Source: Verrucomicrobium sp. GAS474 (GTDB lineage: Bacteria > Verrucomicrobiota > Verrucomicrobiia > Methylacidiphilales > GAS474). Taken from it: DNA of 64,000 nucleotides. Below are positions 17,395 to 26,567 of the stretch, one piece after another. A program made the position numbers and the translations under genes. Every line of letters starts with the position of its first letter. Within the stretch, counting starts at the first letter, position 1. The stretch is taken from contig NZ_LT629781.1 in the NCBI RefSeq assembly GCF_900105685.1, forward strand, positions 372,001 to 436,000, in the 5' to 3' direction. Below the pieces are notes generated by a model. The model worked only from the letters and a program-made list of their open reading frames with translations, ran no database searches and was not told the DNA's origin.

Positions 17395-18357
17395 TTAGCC
17401 CAGAATCGTCCCGACGGCGAGGTTGAACCCGCGGGCGAACTCGGCGGCGTGCATCCGCTTCTTCCCCTCGAGCTGGACCTCGCGCAGGAGGAGGCCGCCG
17501 GTCCCGCCCGTCGAGACGAGGACGCCGTGCTTGTCGACGCGGACGACCTCGCCCGGCTTCCCCTTCGCGCGGTGGGAGAAGATGGTGGTGAAGATCTTCA
17601 GCATCTTCTGGTCGGTGCCGCCCGCCATGTTGTCGGGCACCCAGGTGTAGGCGGAGGGCCACGGCGTCATCGCCCGGATGTGGGCGTCGATGTCGCGCTT
17701 CCCCTTCGTCCAGTCGATCCGGCCGTCCTCCTTCGTCAGCTTCTTCGCGTAGGAGGCGGCGACGCCGAGGTCGGACTGGGAGGTGCGGGTCGCCTTCCCC
17801 TTCTTGATGAGTGCGAGGGAGGTGAGGAGCGACTTCGCCCCGATCAGGGCGAGCCGGTCGTGGAGGGTCTGCGCGGTGTCGTCGGCCTTGATCGGCGTCT
17901 CGCCGACGAGGAGGACGTCCCCGGTGTCGAGGCCCTCGTTCATCCACATCACCGTCACGCCGCTCTTCTTCTCCCGGGCGAGGATCGCCGACTGGATCGG
18001 CGAGGCCCCGCGGAACTTCGGGAGGATCGAGGCGTGGAGGTTGAGGCAGCCGTATTGGGGCAGGTCGAGGATCACCTTCGGCAGGATCTGGCCGTAGGCG
18101 GCGACGACGATGACGTCGGGCCGGAGGTAGGCGATCTGCTTGATCACGCTGTCCCGCTTGATCTGCTCCGGCTGGAAGATCTTCAGGTGGTGCTTGAAGG
18201 CGGCCTCCTTGATCGGGGAGGGGGTCATCTTCTGCTGGCGGCCGACGGGGCGGTCCGGCTGGGTGACGACGCCGACCACGGTGTGCTCGGGGCTGGCGAC
18301 GAGCGCGTCGAGCGCGGGAACCCCGAATTCCGAGGTACCGATAAAGACAACCTTCAT
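17395..18357 (-). CDS. fmt: Methionyl-tRNA formyltransferase
   Basis: This 320-residue enzyme formylates initiator Met-tRNA using 10-formyl-tetrahydrofolate. The N-terminal domain shows FIGTSEFGVPALDALVAS and VTQPDRPVGRQQKMTPSP. The formyl-folate site is NLHASILPKFRGASPIQ, in which N, H and D of the hydrolase-like triad are expected (here N and H are visible, with GLDTGDVL later). The C-terminal OB-fold domain, which binds tRNA, follows from about residue 210. Length equals the family norm (about 315). It is divergent from the Sua5 gene with about 117 bases between, which must hold both promoters. Its usual partner def is not in the window. Confidence 0.95.
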   Translation of the reverse strand: MKVVFIGTSEFGVPALDALVASPEHTVVGVVTQPDRPVGRQQKMTPSPIKEAAFKHHLKIFQPEQIKRDSVIKQIAYLRPDVIVVAAYGQILPKVILDLPQYGCLNLHASILPKFRGASPIQSAILAREKKSGVTVMWMNEGLDTGDVLLVGETPIKADDTAQTLHDRLALIGAKSLLTSLALIKKGKATRTSQSDLGVAASYAKKLTKEDGRIDWTKGKRDIDAHIRAMTPWPSAYTWVPDNMAGGTDQKMLKIFTTIFSHRAKGKPGEVVRVDKHGVLVSTGGTGGLLLREVQLEGKKRMHAAEFARGFNLAVGTILG

Positions 18358-18474
18358 AATCACAATAGAATCCCCCAAAAAAGCGTGGAACTCTATAAAG
18401 CCCGATTCCCAAGCAGGCGCAAGTCCGTTATATAAGACCGAGACGGTTTCCTTCCCGTTCCGACCTCTTTCCGC

Positions 18475-19485
18475 ATGTCCGCCTCCCTGATCGCCCTTCC
18501 CGACGCCGCCGGCCTCGCCCGCGCCTCCGCCCTCCTGCGGGAGGGGAGCCTCGTCGGCCTCCCGACGGAGACCGTCTACGGCCTCGCCGCCAACGCCCTC
18601 GACCCCGCCGCCGTGGCGAAGATCTTCGAGGCGAAGGGCCGCCCCTTCTTCGATCCCCTCATCGTCCACCTCCCCGGGCTCGCCGAGGCCGAGGCCCTCG
18701 TGACCGGGGAATGGCCCGCCCAGGCCCGCAAGCTGGCCGAGCTCTTCTGGCCCGGGCCGCTGACGCTGATCCTCCCGAAGCATCCCTCCATCCCCGACCT
18801 CGTCACCAGCGGCCTCCCCTACGTCGCCCTCCGCGCCCCCTCCCATCCCGTCGCCCAGGCCGTGCTGAAGGCGGCGGGCCTCCCCCTCGCCGCGCCGAGC
18901 GCGAACCGCTTCGGCCGGATCAGCCCGACGACCGCCGAGGCCGTCGCCGAGGAGCTGGGCGGGGCCGCCGCCCTCGCGCTCATCCTCGACGGCGGCCCCT
19001 GCCCCATCGGCCTCGAGTCGACGATCCTCGCCTTCCCTGAGGGGGAATCCCGCCCCCTCCTCCTCCGCGCGGGCGGCCTCTCCGTCGAGGAGATCGAGCA
19101 CGCCGTCGGCCCCCTCGCCCACAACACCCGGCTGGGGAAGGAAGCCCCTCCCGCCGGGGCCGCCGCCCCCGGCCAGCTCCCCTCCCACTACGCGCCCCGG
19201 ACGCCCCTGCGCCGGATCGGCCACCCCTCGGAGGTCGCCCCCGGGGACCGGAACGCCACCGCCCTCCTCGCCTTCGGCCCTCTCGACGCGGGCGATGCCG
19301 CCTCCTTCCAGGCCGTCGAAAACCTCTCCCCCTCGGCCTCCCTCCCCGAGGCCGCCGCCCGGCTCTTCACCCTCCTGAGGACCCTCGACCACGCCGCCGC
19401 GCGGGAGATCGTCGCCCTGCCGGTCCCCGAGACCGGCCTTGGCCTCGCGATCAACGACCGGCTGATCCGGGCGGCCCACCAATGA
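18475..19485 (+). CDS. Threonylcarbamoyl-AMP synthase (Sua5 type)
   Basis: This is a 336-residue protein that makes threonylcarbamoyl-AMP from threonine, bicarbonate and ATP for the t6A37 modification of ANN-decoding tRNAs. The YrdC-like catalytic domain (about 1-200) shows GLPTETVYGLAANAL and KGRPFFDPLIVHL, with the K-x-R region that binds threonine and ATP. The C-terminal Sua5 domain (SHYAPRTPLRRI onward) is present, so this is the long Sua5 form, as in B. subtilis YwlC, rather than short TsaC. It overlaps the next gene by four bases (ATGA). Confidence 0.93.
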   Translation: MSASLIALPDAAGLARASALLREGSLVGLPTETVYGLAANALDPAAVAKIFEAKGRPFFDPLIVHLPGLAEAEALVTGEWPAQARKLAELFWPGPLTLILPKHPSIPDLVTSGLPYVALRAPSHPVAQAVLKAAGLPLAAPSANRFGRISPTTAEAVAEELGGAAALALILDGGPCPIGLESTILAFPEGESRPLLLRAGGLSVEEIEHAVGPLAHNTRLGKEAPPAGAAAPGQLPSHYAPRTPLRRIGHPSEVAPGDRNATALLAFGPLDAGDAASFQAVENLSPSASLPEAAARLFTLLRTLDHAAAREIVALPVPETGLGLAINDRLIRAAHQ

Positions 19486-20702
19486 ACGCGCCGAAGGCAT
19501 TCCTGACCCGCCTCCTCTTCGTCGACGACGCCGACCGGCGCCGTCCCGATCCCTCCTTCTGGGTCGGGGCCGCCTGGGCCGTCCTCCTTTTCTGCGCCAC
19601 CCGCGCCGCCGTCCTCGGCCTCTACGCCCTCCGCCACTACGATGTCCTCCAGTCCGATCCGTCGAACTACATCACCATCGCGAATTACCTCACCGCCCAC
19701 GGCCACCTGCCGACCGGCCCCGACATCGCCTACCGCCAGTTCCCCGGCCTCGCCCTGCTGATGGCCCTCGTCAACCCGCTCGTCGGGAACATGGAATGGA
19801 GCGGCTACCTCGTCGCCTGGGCCGCCTCCCTCGGCTCCGTCGTCCTCTTCCACGCCCTCTTCCGCAACTTCCGGCTGACCCTCCTCTACGTCGTCTTCGT
19901 CCCCAGCTGGGTCGCCTCCAGCACCCTCATCATGAGCGAGGGCCTCGCCTTCCTCCTCATCCTCACCGCGATCTGGGCCCTCCAACGCGAGGACCGGAGC
20001 CGCCTCGCCCCCCGCCTCCTCCTCCTCGCCGTCGCCGGATTCGCCCTCGTCGTCCGGAACACCGCCCTCTTCTTCCTCCTCCCCTTCGTCATCGCGTCGT
20101 GGTGGGCCGAGGAACGGAACCAGCCCCGCCGCCTGATCCTTTACCTCGGCGCCCTCGGCGCGCTCCCGCTCCTCTACCTCGCGTGGAACGTCGCCGCCGT
20201 CGGCACCCCCTTCCCGCAGAAGGAAGCCCAGCAGGCCTACTTCGCCTACACCTCGACCGACGGCTACCCCCCGGCGATGCTCACCACGCCCGGCTCCTCC
20301 CTCCTCCACGGCCTCGCGCTCGGCTGGGTCCCGCTGGCGAAGAAACTCTCCGTCGCCGCCTCCCTCCTCCTCGCCGGGTGGGCCGTCTGGCGCTTCCTCC
20401 TCCGCCCGGCCCCGCCGGGCGACTCCCTCTCCCGGCCCCTCGGCTGGGCCACCCTCGTCCACACCCTCTTCCATCTCTGCCTCGGCGGCTCCTTCGGGTT
20501 CTCCAGCTTCGACCGCTACATCTCCCATGCCGAACCGGCGCTGGTAAAAAGCCTCGATCCGGCCTCGGCCGCCCCGCCCCGCCTCCGTCTCCGCCTGGTT
20601 TGGATTGCGCTTCTGGCCCTCGTCGGCATCCTCTTTGCAGGACTCACCGGCCACGCGCCAGTCACGTTGCTCCCCTTCCTGAAGCCCGAACCTCCGCTCT
20701 AG
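19482..20702 (+). CDS. GT-C-like integral membrane glycosyltransferase
   Basis: This 406-residue protein has about nine hydrophobic helices. The first external loop carries the QSDPSNYITIANYLTAHGHL segment, in which an acidic residue near the first membrane exit is characteristic of GT-C enzymes (PMT/ArnT/PIG-M type) that use polyprenyl-phosphate sugars. A short N-terminal cytoplasmic stretch (LFVDDADRRRPD) precedes the first helix. The start overlaps the Sua5 stop. The donor sugar and acceptor cannot be determined. Together with the half-size EamA pair and GT2 at 43.5-45.8 kb it would fit a lipid-linked sugar route, but that link is only inference. Confidence 0.75.
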   Translation: MNAPKAFLTRLLFVDDADRRRPDPSFWVGAAWAVLLFCATRAAVLGLYALRHYDVLQSDPSNYITIANYLTAHGHLPTGPDIAYRQFPGLALLMALVNPLVGNMEWSGYLVAWAASLGSVVLFHALFRNFRLTLLYVVFVPSWVASSTLIMSEGLAFLLILTAIWALQREDRSRLAPRLLLLAVAGFALVVRNTALFFLLPFVIASWWAEERNQPRRLILYLGALGALPLLYLAWNVAAVGTPFPQKEAQQAYFAYTSTDGYPPAMLTTPGSSLLHGLALGWVPLAKKLSVAASLLLAGWAVWRFLLRPAPPGDSLSRPLGWATLVHTLFHLCLGGSFGFSSFDRYISHAEPALVKSLDPASAAPPRLRLRLVWIALLALVGILFAGLTGHAPVTLLPFLKPEPPL

Positions 20703-21374
20703 GTGCCCACCCTCCTCCACATCGAAGCCTCCCCGAACGGCGACGCCTCCGCCTCCGGCACCGTCGCCCGCCACCTGGCGAAGAAATACATCGAGCACCG
20801 CCCGAAGTGGAAGCTGGAGACCGTCAACCTCTGGGCCGTCCGCCTCCCCGACCTCGATCCCGCCTGCCTCGCCGCCCACGGCTCCCTCATGAACCCCGGC
20901 ACCGCGGCCGCCGCCGCCCCCCTCCGCAAGGGGGAGGCGCCGCCGCCGCCCGCCACCTCCCCCGAATGGGAGGAGGCCCTCGGCATCGCCGCCCACTTCG
21001 CCTCGGCCGACGCCCTCCTCTTCTCGGTCCCGATGTGGAACTTCGGCGTCCCCTACCGGCTGAAGCATTACATCGACCTCGTCATGCAGCCCGGCATCGC
21101 CTTCGCCGCCGAGCCCGACGGGCGGGGCCACTTCCCCGGGAAGATGACGGGGAAGAAGGCCTTCACCGTCTACTCCCGGGGCGGCACCTGGATCCCGAAG
21201 GTCGGCGAACCCCTCGTGGAGCACCAGGCCGCGTGGCTCCGCCAATGCCTCCGCTTCGTCGGCTTCTCCCCGATCCGGGAAATCTTCGTCGAGCCGACCT
21301 CGGGCTCCCCGAAGATGCTCCACCACACCCTCGCCGCCGCCTGCCACCGCGCCGAGGAACACGCCGCCGAATAG
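20703..21374 (+). CDS. FMN-dependent NADH:azoreductase-family protein
   Basis: This is a 223-residue flavodoxin-fold quinone/azo reductase of the AzoR group. The N-terminal phosphate-binding loop is IEASPNGDASASGTVA (the SP...S.S signature for FMN). The FMN-binding segment FSVPMWNFGVPYRLKHYIDL (…P.wNf..P..lK..iD) is complete. The product would reduce quinones by two electrons with NADH and protect against electrophile stress. It begins with GTG directly after the preceding stop codon (no gap), so translation is likely coupled. Its length is slightly more than AzoR (201) because of an insert around residues 60-85 rich in Ala and Pro. Confidence 0.88.
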   Translation: MPTLLHIEASPNGDASASGTVARHLAKKYIEHRPKWKLETVNLWAVRLPDLDPACLAAHGSLMNPGTAAAAAPLRKGEAPPPPATSPEWEEALGIAAHFASADALLFSVPMWNFGVPYRLKHYIDLVMQPGIAFAAEPDGRGHFPGKMTGKKAFTVYSRGGTWIPKVGEPLVEHQAAWLRQCLRFVGFSPIREIFVEPTSGSPKMLHHTLAAACHRAEEHAAE

Positions 21375-21376
21375 CG

Positions 21377-21913
21377 ATGTCCTGGCGCCTCGATCCCAGC
21401 GACCTCGGCCTCGTCGTCGTCGACGTCCAGGAACGGCTCGTCCCCGTCCTCCACGAGCCCGCGCGGCTCGTCAAAAAGACCGCCTCCCTCGTCGCCCTCG
21501 CCCGCCTCTTCGCCCTCCCCCTCCTCGTCTCCGAACACGTGCCGGAAAAACTCGGCCCCACCGTCCCCGACCTCGGCCTCCTCCCCGACGACCGCCGCGT
21601 CCTCAAGCGGACCTTCTCCGCCGCCGCCGCGCTGGAGGCCCTCGGCGACGCCCTGCCGAAGACCCTCCTCGTCTGCGGCTGCGAGACCCACATCTGCGTC
21701 CGCCAGACCGTCTACGATCTCCGCGAGGGCGGACGGACCGTCGTCCTCGTCGGCGACGCCTGCAGCTCCCGCGCCCCCCTCGACCACGCCCTCGCCCTCG
21801 ACGAGATGCGGACCGACAAGACCCTCATCACCTCGGTCGAGGCCCTCGGCTGGGAACTGACCGGCTCCGTCGATTCCCCCCGCTTCAAGGCCGTCCTCGC
21901 CCTCCTCAAGTAG
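21377..21913 (+). CDS. Isochorismatase-family hydrolase
   Basis: This is a 178-residue cysteine hydrolase of the isochorismatase fold. The catalytic triad is recognisable: the Asp in LVVVDVQERL near the N-terminus, the Lys in RVLKRTFSA and the Cys in CGCETHICVRQT. The latter motif (G.et..CV..T) is typical of YcaC/PncA-like members with unknown amide substrates. It follows the azoreductase gene by two bases and precedes a glycosyltransferase-like gene by 18, so it belongs to a five-gene unit that begins at the Sua5 gene. No substrate can be inferred. Confidence 0.87.
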   Translation: MSWRLDPSDLGLVVVDVQERLVPVLHEPARLVKKTASLVALARLFALPLLVSEHVPEKLGPTVPDLGLLPDDRRVLKRTFSAAAALEALGDALPKTLLVCGCETHICVRQTVYDLREGGRTVVLVGDACSSRAPLDHALALDEMRTDKTLITSVEALGWELTGSVDSPRFKAVLALLK

Positions 21914-21931
21914 CGGATCCACTCCTCTTCC

Positions 21932-23101
21932 ATGCGCATCCTCGTCAGCGGCCTCCTCGCCCAGTATCCCTTCGGCGGGGTCATCTGGGATTACGTCCAA
22001 TACCTCATCGGCTTCCGCGACCTCGGCCACGACGTCTGGTACCTGGAGGACAGCGGCATGTGGCCCTACCATCCCGTCGAGCAGACCTACACCGAGGACG
22101 CCTCCCACAACATCGCCGCCCTCGGGCGGCTCCTCGGCGAGTTCGGCTTCGGCGACCGGTGGATCTACCGCAACGGCGCGAACGGCCAATTCCACAGCGC
22201 CAACGGCCTCCTCGGCGAGAAGGAGGCCCGCGCCCTCGTCCGCGACTCCGACCTCCTCGCCAACGTCTCCGGCGCGGCGAACCTCACCGGCTACGAAGGG
22301 GGCCGGTGCCACCGCATGTACCTCGACGGCGACCCGATGTTCACCCACATCGACCTCCTCACCGACCCCGCGAAGTGCGCCACCATCCTCGCCCACGACA
22401 GCCACTTCACCTTCGGCCTGAACGTCGGGGCCGCCGACTGCCGCGTCCCCACCGGCAAGCTCGACTGGAAGAAGACCGTCCAGCCCGTCTCCCTCCGCCA
22501 CTGGCCCGTCCTCCCTTCCCCCCCGAAGCACGGCTACACCACCGTCATGAACTGGGCCAGCTACGCCTCCCGCACCTGGGAAGGCGACGACTACGGGCAG
22601 AAGGACCTCGAGTTCCGCCGCTTCTTCGACCTGCCGAAGAGCGTCCCCGCGGAACGCCTCACCCTCGCCATGGGCCAGGGGCCGAAGCGCCAGCGCCCGA
22701 CCGAGGCCCTCCGCGAGGCCGGATGGGAGATCCTCGAGCCGAACGAGGTCGTCCCCGACCACCTCACCTACCGCGATTTCCTCTCCGCCTCGAAGGGCGA
22801 GTGGAGCATCGCGAAGAACGGCTACGTCCGCTCCCGCAGCGGCTGGTTCAGCTGCCGCACCGCCTGCTACCTCGCCGCCGGGCGGCCCGCCGTCGTCCAG
22901 GAAACGGGGTGGAGCGCCCACCTCCCCCACGGGAAGGACGCCGGGGTCTACCCCTTCGAGACCGAGGCCGACGTCGCCGCCGCGATGGAATCGATCGCCG
23001 GGGATTACGAGGGCCACCGCCGCGCCGCCCGCCGGATGGCCGAGGAGCACTTCGACGCCCCGAAGGTCTGCGCCGACCTCCTCAAGCAGGCCGGGCTCTA
23101 G
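21932..23101 (+). CDS. Glycosyltransferase-like protein (GT-B fold)
   Basis: This is a 389-residue soluble protein. It starts MRILVSGLLAQYPFGGVIW, a GT-B-like N-terminal strand and loop, and ends with a segment like the GT1/GT4 donor site (RSGWFSCRTACYLAAGRPAV, then TGWSAHLPHGKDAGVYPFET), where a GRP.v.q.tG..... motif usually binds the nucleotide sugar. The EX7E signature is degenerate. The protein is conserved in length with a group of uncharacterised bacterial glycosyltransferases of about 390 residues. It is last in the Sua5-azoR-isochorismatase unit; a T-tailed hairpin follows at 23153-23198. Confidence 0.65.
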   Translation: MRILVSGLLAQYPFGGVIWDYVQYLIGFRDLGHDVWYLEDSGMWPYHPVEQTYTEDASHNIAALGRLLGEFGFGDRWIYRNGANGQFHSANGLLGEKEARALVRDSDLLANVSGAANLTGYEGGRCHRMYLDGDPMFTHIDLLTDPAKCATILAHDSHFTFGLNVGAADCRVPTGKLDWKKTVQPVSLRHWPVLPSPPKHGYTTVMNWASYASRTWEGDDYGQKDLEFRRFFDLPKSVPAERLTLAMGQGPKRQRPTEALREAGWEILEPNEVVPDHLTYRDFLSASKGEWSIAKNGYVRSRSGWFSCRTACYLAAGRPAVVQETGWSAHLPHGKDAGVYPFETEADVAAAMESIAGDYEGHRRAARRMAEEHFDAPKVCADLLKQAGL

Positions 23102-23152
23102 GGCCAATCTCCCTGCCCGGTCTTCGCTGTAGGCACTTTGCCTACGCATTAT

Positions 23153-23198
23153 CCGTACCGCAAAAGAGGTCGTCTTTCCCGTGCCGGTACGGTTTTTT
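23153..23198 (+). terminator. Hairpin with T6 tail after glycosyltransferase-like gene
   Basis: CCGTACCG (23153-23160) pairs with CGGTACGG (23185-23192) and is followed directly by six T residues (23193-23198). The loop of 24 bases is long for an intrinsic terminator. A second small perfect hairpin, GTAGGC-ACTTT-GCCTAC, precedes it at 23129-23145. The position, 51 bases after the stop of the upstream unit and just before the autotransporter ATG at 23229, fits transcription termination, and it is a reason to reject an upstream GTG (23181) as start of the next gene. Confidence 0.6.
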
Positions 23199-23228
23199 CG
23201 GGGCTTAAAAAATCGCCGCCACATCGTC

Positions 23229-25301
23229 ATGAAGCCTCATTTCCCCCACCGCCTCGCGCTGGCCGCCACCCTTTTCCTCGGAACCCTCTCCGCCTCCCTC
23301 CAGGCGCAGACCCTCACCCTCCCGGGCAGCTCCACCTACAGCGTCACCACCAGCGGCGGCAACAACTTCATCACCTCGGTGACCAGCCCCGCCGGGACGA
23401 CGGCCCTCTCCGCCTACGGCACCATCGCCACCGCCGCCGTCACCCTCCGCTTCGACAACACCAGCACCACGCTGAGCCAGAACTTCGTCAACACGGGCTC
23501 GGGCGTCACCTTCAACACCGGCAGCAACGGCACCGTCACCACCTTCAACGGCAACATCTCCGGCGCCGGCTCCGTCGTCGAATTCAAGTCGGGCAGCGGC
23601 CTCGCCACCTACATCCTCAACGGGGCCAACACCTACACCGGCCCCACCGACGTCCGGACGAACGTCATCCTCGAAGTCGACGGTTCCCTCTCCGCCACCT
23701 CCTCCGTCACCGTCGATACCGGCGGCACCCTGCGCGGCACCGGCTCGATCACCTCCGACGTCACCCTGGGCTCCGGCACCATCATTTCCGGCGGGAGCGA
23801 CACCGCCCGCGGCACCCTCACCATCAACGGCAACCTCACCCTCGGGAGCAACAGCTCCACCTACTTCCGGCTCGATAGCGCCAGCAGCTACAGCCAGGTC
23901 CACTCCACCGGCACCGTCACCATCGGCACCGGCAACACCCTGAACCTCACCCCCGGCGCGGGGGTCCTCAACGGGAACACCTTCACCGTCGTCCAGGGGG
24001 ACACCGCCGTGACCGGCACCTACGCCCGCGTCGCCAACACCCTGAACAACGCCCTCTCGTTCACCGTCAGCTACACCGGCACCACGGTCGTCGTCACCGC
24101 CGTCCAGAACTCCTTCACCGGCTACGTCCCCGCCCCCTACAAGGACGTGGCGAAGGCGATCGACAGCGCCGTCGGCGACAGCCGGGCCACCACCCTCATC
24201 GGGAGCCTGAACAGCCTCTCCGCCTCCGACCTCTCCACCGCCTTCGCCCTCATCAGCCCCGTCGCCCAGACCACCGTCGTCCCGACCTCGCTCTCCGTCA
24301 GCCGCGCCGCCATCGGCACCCTCCACGACCGCATGGACAACATCCGCGCGGGCTCGACCGGCCTCTCCCTGAGCCAGATCAACCTCATCGACCAGAACCT
24401 CCCCGCCTCGGCCCTCCTCGCCGGGACCGACCTGAGCGTCGGCCAGGGCGTGAAGGTCCTCGCCCCGACGCCGAAGAACAAGTGGGGTTTCTTCGCCGCC
24501 ACCACCGGGAACTTCGGCGACGTCGACGGCCAGACGACCTCCTCCACCTACCACGGCGCGGGGTTCACCACGGGCGTCGACTACCGCCTGGACCGCGCCT
24601 TCACCCTCGGCTTCGCCACCGGCTACGACTACTCGAAGACCGACTTCGGCCAGAGCGGCTCCAGCAGCACCGTCAACACCATCCGCTTCGGCCCCTACGC
24701 CACGTGGAAGGACCAGTCCGGCGACTGGGTCGACGGCCTCGTCGGCGGCGCGTTCCACTGGTTCGACTCCGACCGCCAGGGCTACGGCGGGACGGCCAAG
24801 AGCAACACCGCGGGCCTCGAATTCGACAGCGGCGTGAAATACGGCCACGACTTCAAGATCGGCGACAACCGCGAATGGACCCTCACCCCGACCTTCGGCT
24901 TCGACTACATCCGCCTCGCCATCGACGGCTACTCCGAGACCGGCTCCCTGGCCCCCCTTACCGTCCAGGACCAGACCGCCAATTCCTTCCGCAGCAACCT
25001 CGGCGGCATCGTCGCCCGGGAATTCCGCCTGAAGGGCTTCAACCTCACCCCCTACCTCACCGCCGGGTGGTCGCACGAATACCTCGACGCCTCCCAGGCC
25101 GTCACCGCCCGCCTCGCCTCCGGCGCGGGCACCGCCTTCACCGTCACCGGGGACAACCTCGGCCACGACAGCGCCACCTACGGCATCGGCCTCCGCTCCA
25201 CGCTCACCGACACCGTCTCCGCCAACGTCTCCTACTCCGGCGAAGCCAACGACCGCTACCAGGACAACAGCCTCAACGCCTCGATCCGGGTCGCGTTCTA
25301 A
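23229..25301 (+). CDS. Autotransporter with PATR repeats and beta-barrel (copy 2)
   Basis: This is a 690-residue type V autotransporter. The signal peptide runs from MKPHFPHRLALAATLFLGT to about the SLQAQ site. The passenger (about 25-330) is a beta-helix of Thr/Ser/Gly-rich repeats with a PATR element (ILNGANTYTGPTDVRTNVIL). A linker and beta-domain follow, ending NASIRVAF. From about residue 360 onward it is closely parallel to the protein at 6032-8353 (both share IGTL..RMDNIR and GQGVKVLAPTPKN). The ATG at 23229 lies 30 bases after a T-rich hairpin; an in-frame GTG at 23181 is rejected because it would put the signal peptide in the middle of the frame. It stands alone in its own transcription unit. 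Confidence 0.9.
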   Translation: MKPHFPHRLALAATLFLGTLSASLQAQTLTLPGSSTYSVTTSGGNNFITSVTSPAGTTALSAYGTIATAAVTLRFDNTSTTLSQNFVNTGSGVTFNTGSNGTVTTFNGNISGAGSVVEFKSGSGLATYILNGANTYTGPTDVRTNVILEVDGSLSATSSVTVDTGGTLRGTGSITSDVTLGSGTIISGGSDTARGTLTINGNLTLGSNSSTYFRLDSASSYSQVHSTGTVTIGTGNTLNLTPGAGVLNGNTFTVVQGDTAVTGTYARVANTLNNALSFTVSYTGTTVVVTAVQNSFTGYVPAPYKDVAKAIDSAVGDSRATTLIGSLNSLSASDLSTAFALISPVAQTTVVPTSLSVSRAAIGTLHDRMDNIRAGSTGLSLSQINLIDQNLPASALLAGTDLSVGQGVKVLAPTPKNKWGFFAATTGNFGDVDGQTTSSTYHGAGFTTGVDYRLDRAFTLGFATGYDYSKTDFGQSGSSSTVNTIRFGPYATWKDQSGDWVDGLVGGAFHWFDSDRQGYGGTAKSNTAGLEFDSGVKYGHDFKIGDNREWTLTPTFGFDYIRLAIDGYSETGSLAPLTVQDQTANSFRSNLGGIVAREFRLKGFNLTPYLTAGWSHEYLDASQAVTARLASGAGTAFTVTGDNLGHDSATYGIGLRSTLTDTVSANVSYSGEANDRYQDNSLNASIRVAF

Positions 25302-25345
25302 TCGCGTTCTTGATTGTTTGGCCGGGGCGTACAGAATCGCCCCTT

Positions 25346-26548
25346 ATGGCCTCCTTGGTTCCGTCCGCCCCCTTCCGCCTCGTCGCGCTGACCCTCGCCC
25401 TGACGCTCTCCTTCACCGGTTGCTCCCGCGCTGAAAAAACGGCCGAAGAGCCGGTCGCTCCCGCCCCTGCCGCCGCCTCCTCCTCGGTCTCGTCGGCTCC
25501 GGTCGAGGCCGCCGCCCCGGCCTCCTCCCCCGCACCCACCCCCGCCGCCCCGGAAACCGCTGCGGCCCCCGCCCCCGCTCCCGTCGAGATCACCTCCGCT
25601 CCCCACCCCTCCGACAGCGCGCCGACTCCCGTCCCCGCCCCCGTCCTTCCGACCAACGGCGAGACCCTCCACGTCCTCGTCCCCGCCGGGCACGGCCCCG
25701 CGTGGCTCGCCGAGGCCGTCCAGAAGGAGACCGGGACGAAGATCGTCTTCGTCACCTACGCCACCGCCGCCGAATTCCAGACCGCCCTTCCCGCCGCCGA
25801 CCTCGTCTCGATCGACGACCGCCAGGCCGCCGAGCTGATCGGAAAGCAGCAGCTCCGCCCCCTCCCGCTCGACGCCGCCCCGCCCGCCGCCCGCCCCGCG
25901 CCCGAGTTCCTCCACCACTACTACGATCCGAAGGGCCTCTACACCTGGCCCTACGGCTGGACCCTCCTCGCCTTCGCCTACGTCCCCGAAACCGCCGCGG
26001 CCACCCCCGCCCCCGGCAAGGCCGCCGCCGCCCCCGCCCTCCGCGCGTGGAAGGAACTGACCAAGCCCGGCCAGTTCGTCACCTTCCCCGCCGGGACCGA
26101 CGACGCCACCCGGCAGGCCCTCTGGAACCTCGCCAACAACAAGCTCCCCGCCGACACCGAGGCCTTCCCCGAAATGTGGAAGGCGCACACCGACGCCGAC
26201 CCGGCCCCCACCGGCCTGCCGCCCTCCGTCGTCCGCATCGACACCGTCGCCGCCCTCCACTCCCTCAAGTCGAAGCCGGGCGAGGCCTGGCAGGTCGTCC
26301 TCCCCGCCGAGGGCTCCCTCCTCCGCATCCACCACTGGGCGATCCCCGCCACGGCCCCGAAGCCCGCCCTCTCCGAGGCCGCGCTGAAGTCCCTCGTCAA
26401 TCCCGCCGCCGCCGCCCGCCTCGCCGTCGAGGACGACCTCGGCGTCACCCAGCCCGAGGCGAAGAAGCTCCTCCCCCCCGCCCTCCTCCTCGATCCCCTC
26501 CTCTACCCGGCCCATCCCCTGCTGAACAACACCCGCTTCGTCCGCTAG
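25346..26548 (+). CDS. Lipoprotein with Pro/Ala-rich linker and periplasmic-binding-like domain
   Basis: This 400-residue predicted lipoprotein has a signal sequence with hydrophobic core LVALTLALTLSFTGC; the Cys, preceded by F-T-G, is a slightly atypical lipobox. Residues about 30-110 are a Pro/Ala/Ser linker. From about 110 the sequence resembles a type 2 extracellular solute-binding fold (spermidine/putrescine PotD or SBP_bac): ETLHVLVPAGHGPAWLAEAV, KETGTKIVFVTY and DLVSIDDRQAAEL. No permease or ATPase gene is nearby, so it may not serve a transporter. It lies 19 bases upstream of lpxK, which suggests an outer-membrane-related role or translational coupling. Confidence 0.75.
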   Translation: MASLVPSAPFRLVALTLALTLSFTGCSRAEKTAEEPVAPAPAAASSSVSSAPVEAAAPASSPAPTPAAPETAAAPAPAPVEITSAPHPSDSAPTPVPAPVLPTNGETLHVLVPAGHGPAWLAEAVQKETGTKIVFVTYATAAEFQTALPAADLVSIDDRQAAELIGKQQLRPLPLDAAPPAARPAPEFLHHYYDPKGLYTWPYGWTLLAFAYVPETAAATPAPGKAAAAPALRAWKELTKPGQFVTFPAGTDDATRQALWNLANNKLPADTEAFPEMWKAHTDADPAPTGLPPSVVRIDTVAALHSLKSKPGEAWQVVLPAEGSLLRIHHWAIPATAPKPALSEAALKSLVNPAAAARLAVEDDLGVTQPEAKKLLPPALLLDPLLYPAHPLLNNTRFVR

Positions 26549-26567
26549 GCCGGGAACGAGCCGCCGG

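Noticed and set aside
18358-19500. N-terminal extension of fmt by 381 codons
   Set aside because: The extension is antisense to the Sua5 gene and low in complexity; the Fmt family starts with MKVVFIGTSEFG at 18357.
23181-23228. GTG start for the second autotransporter
   Set aside because: It falls inside a T-tailed hairpin and would bury the signal peptide; the ATG at 23229 begins it directly.
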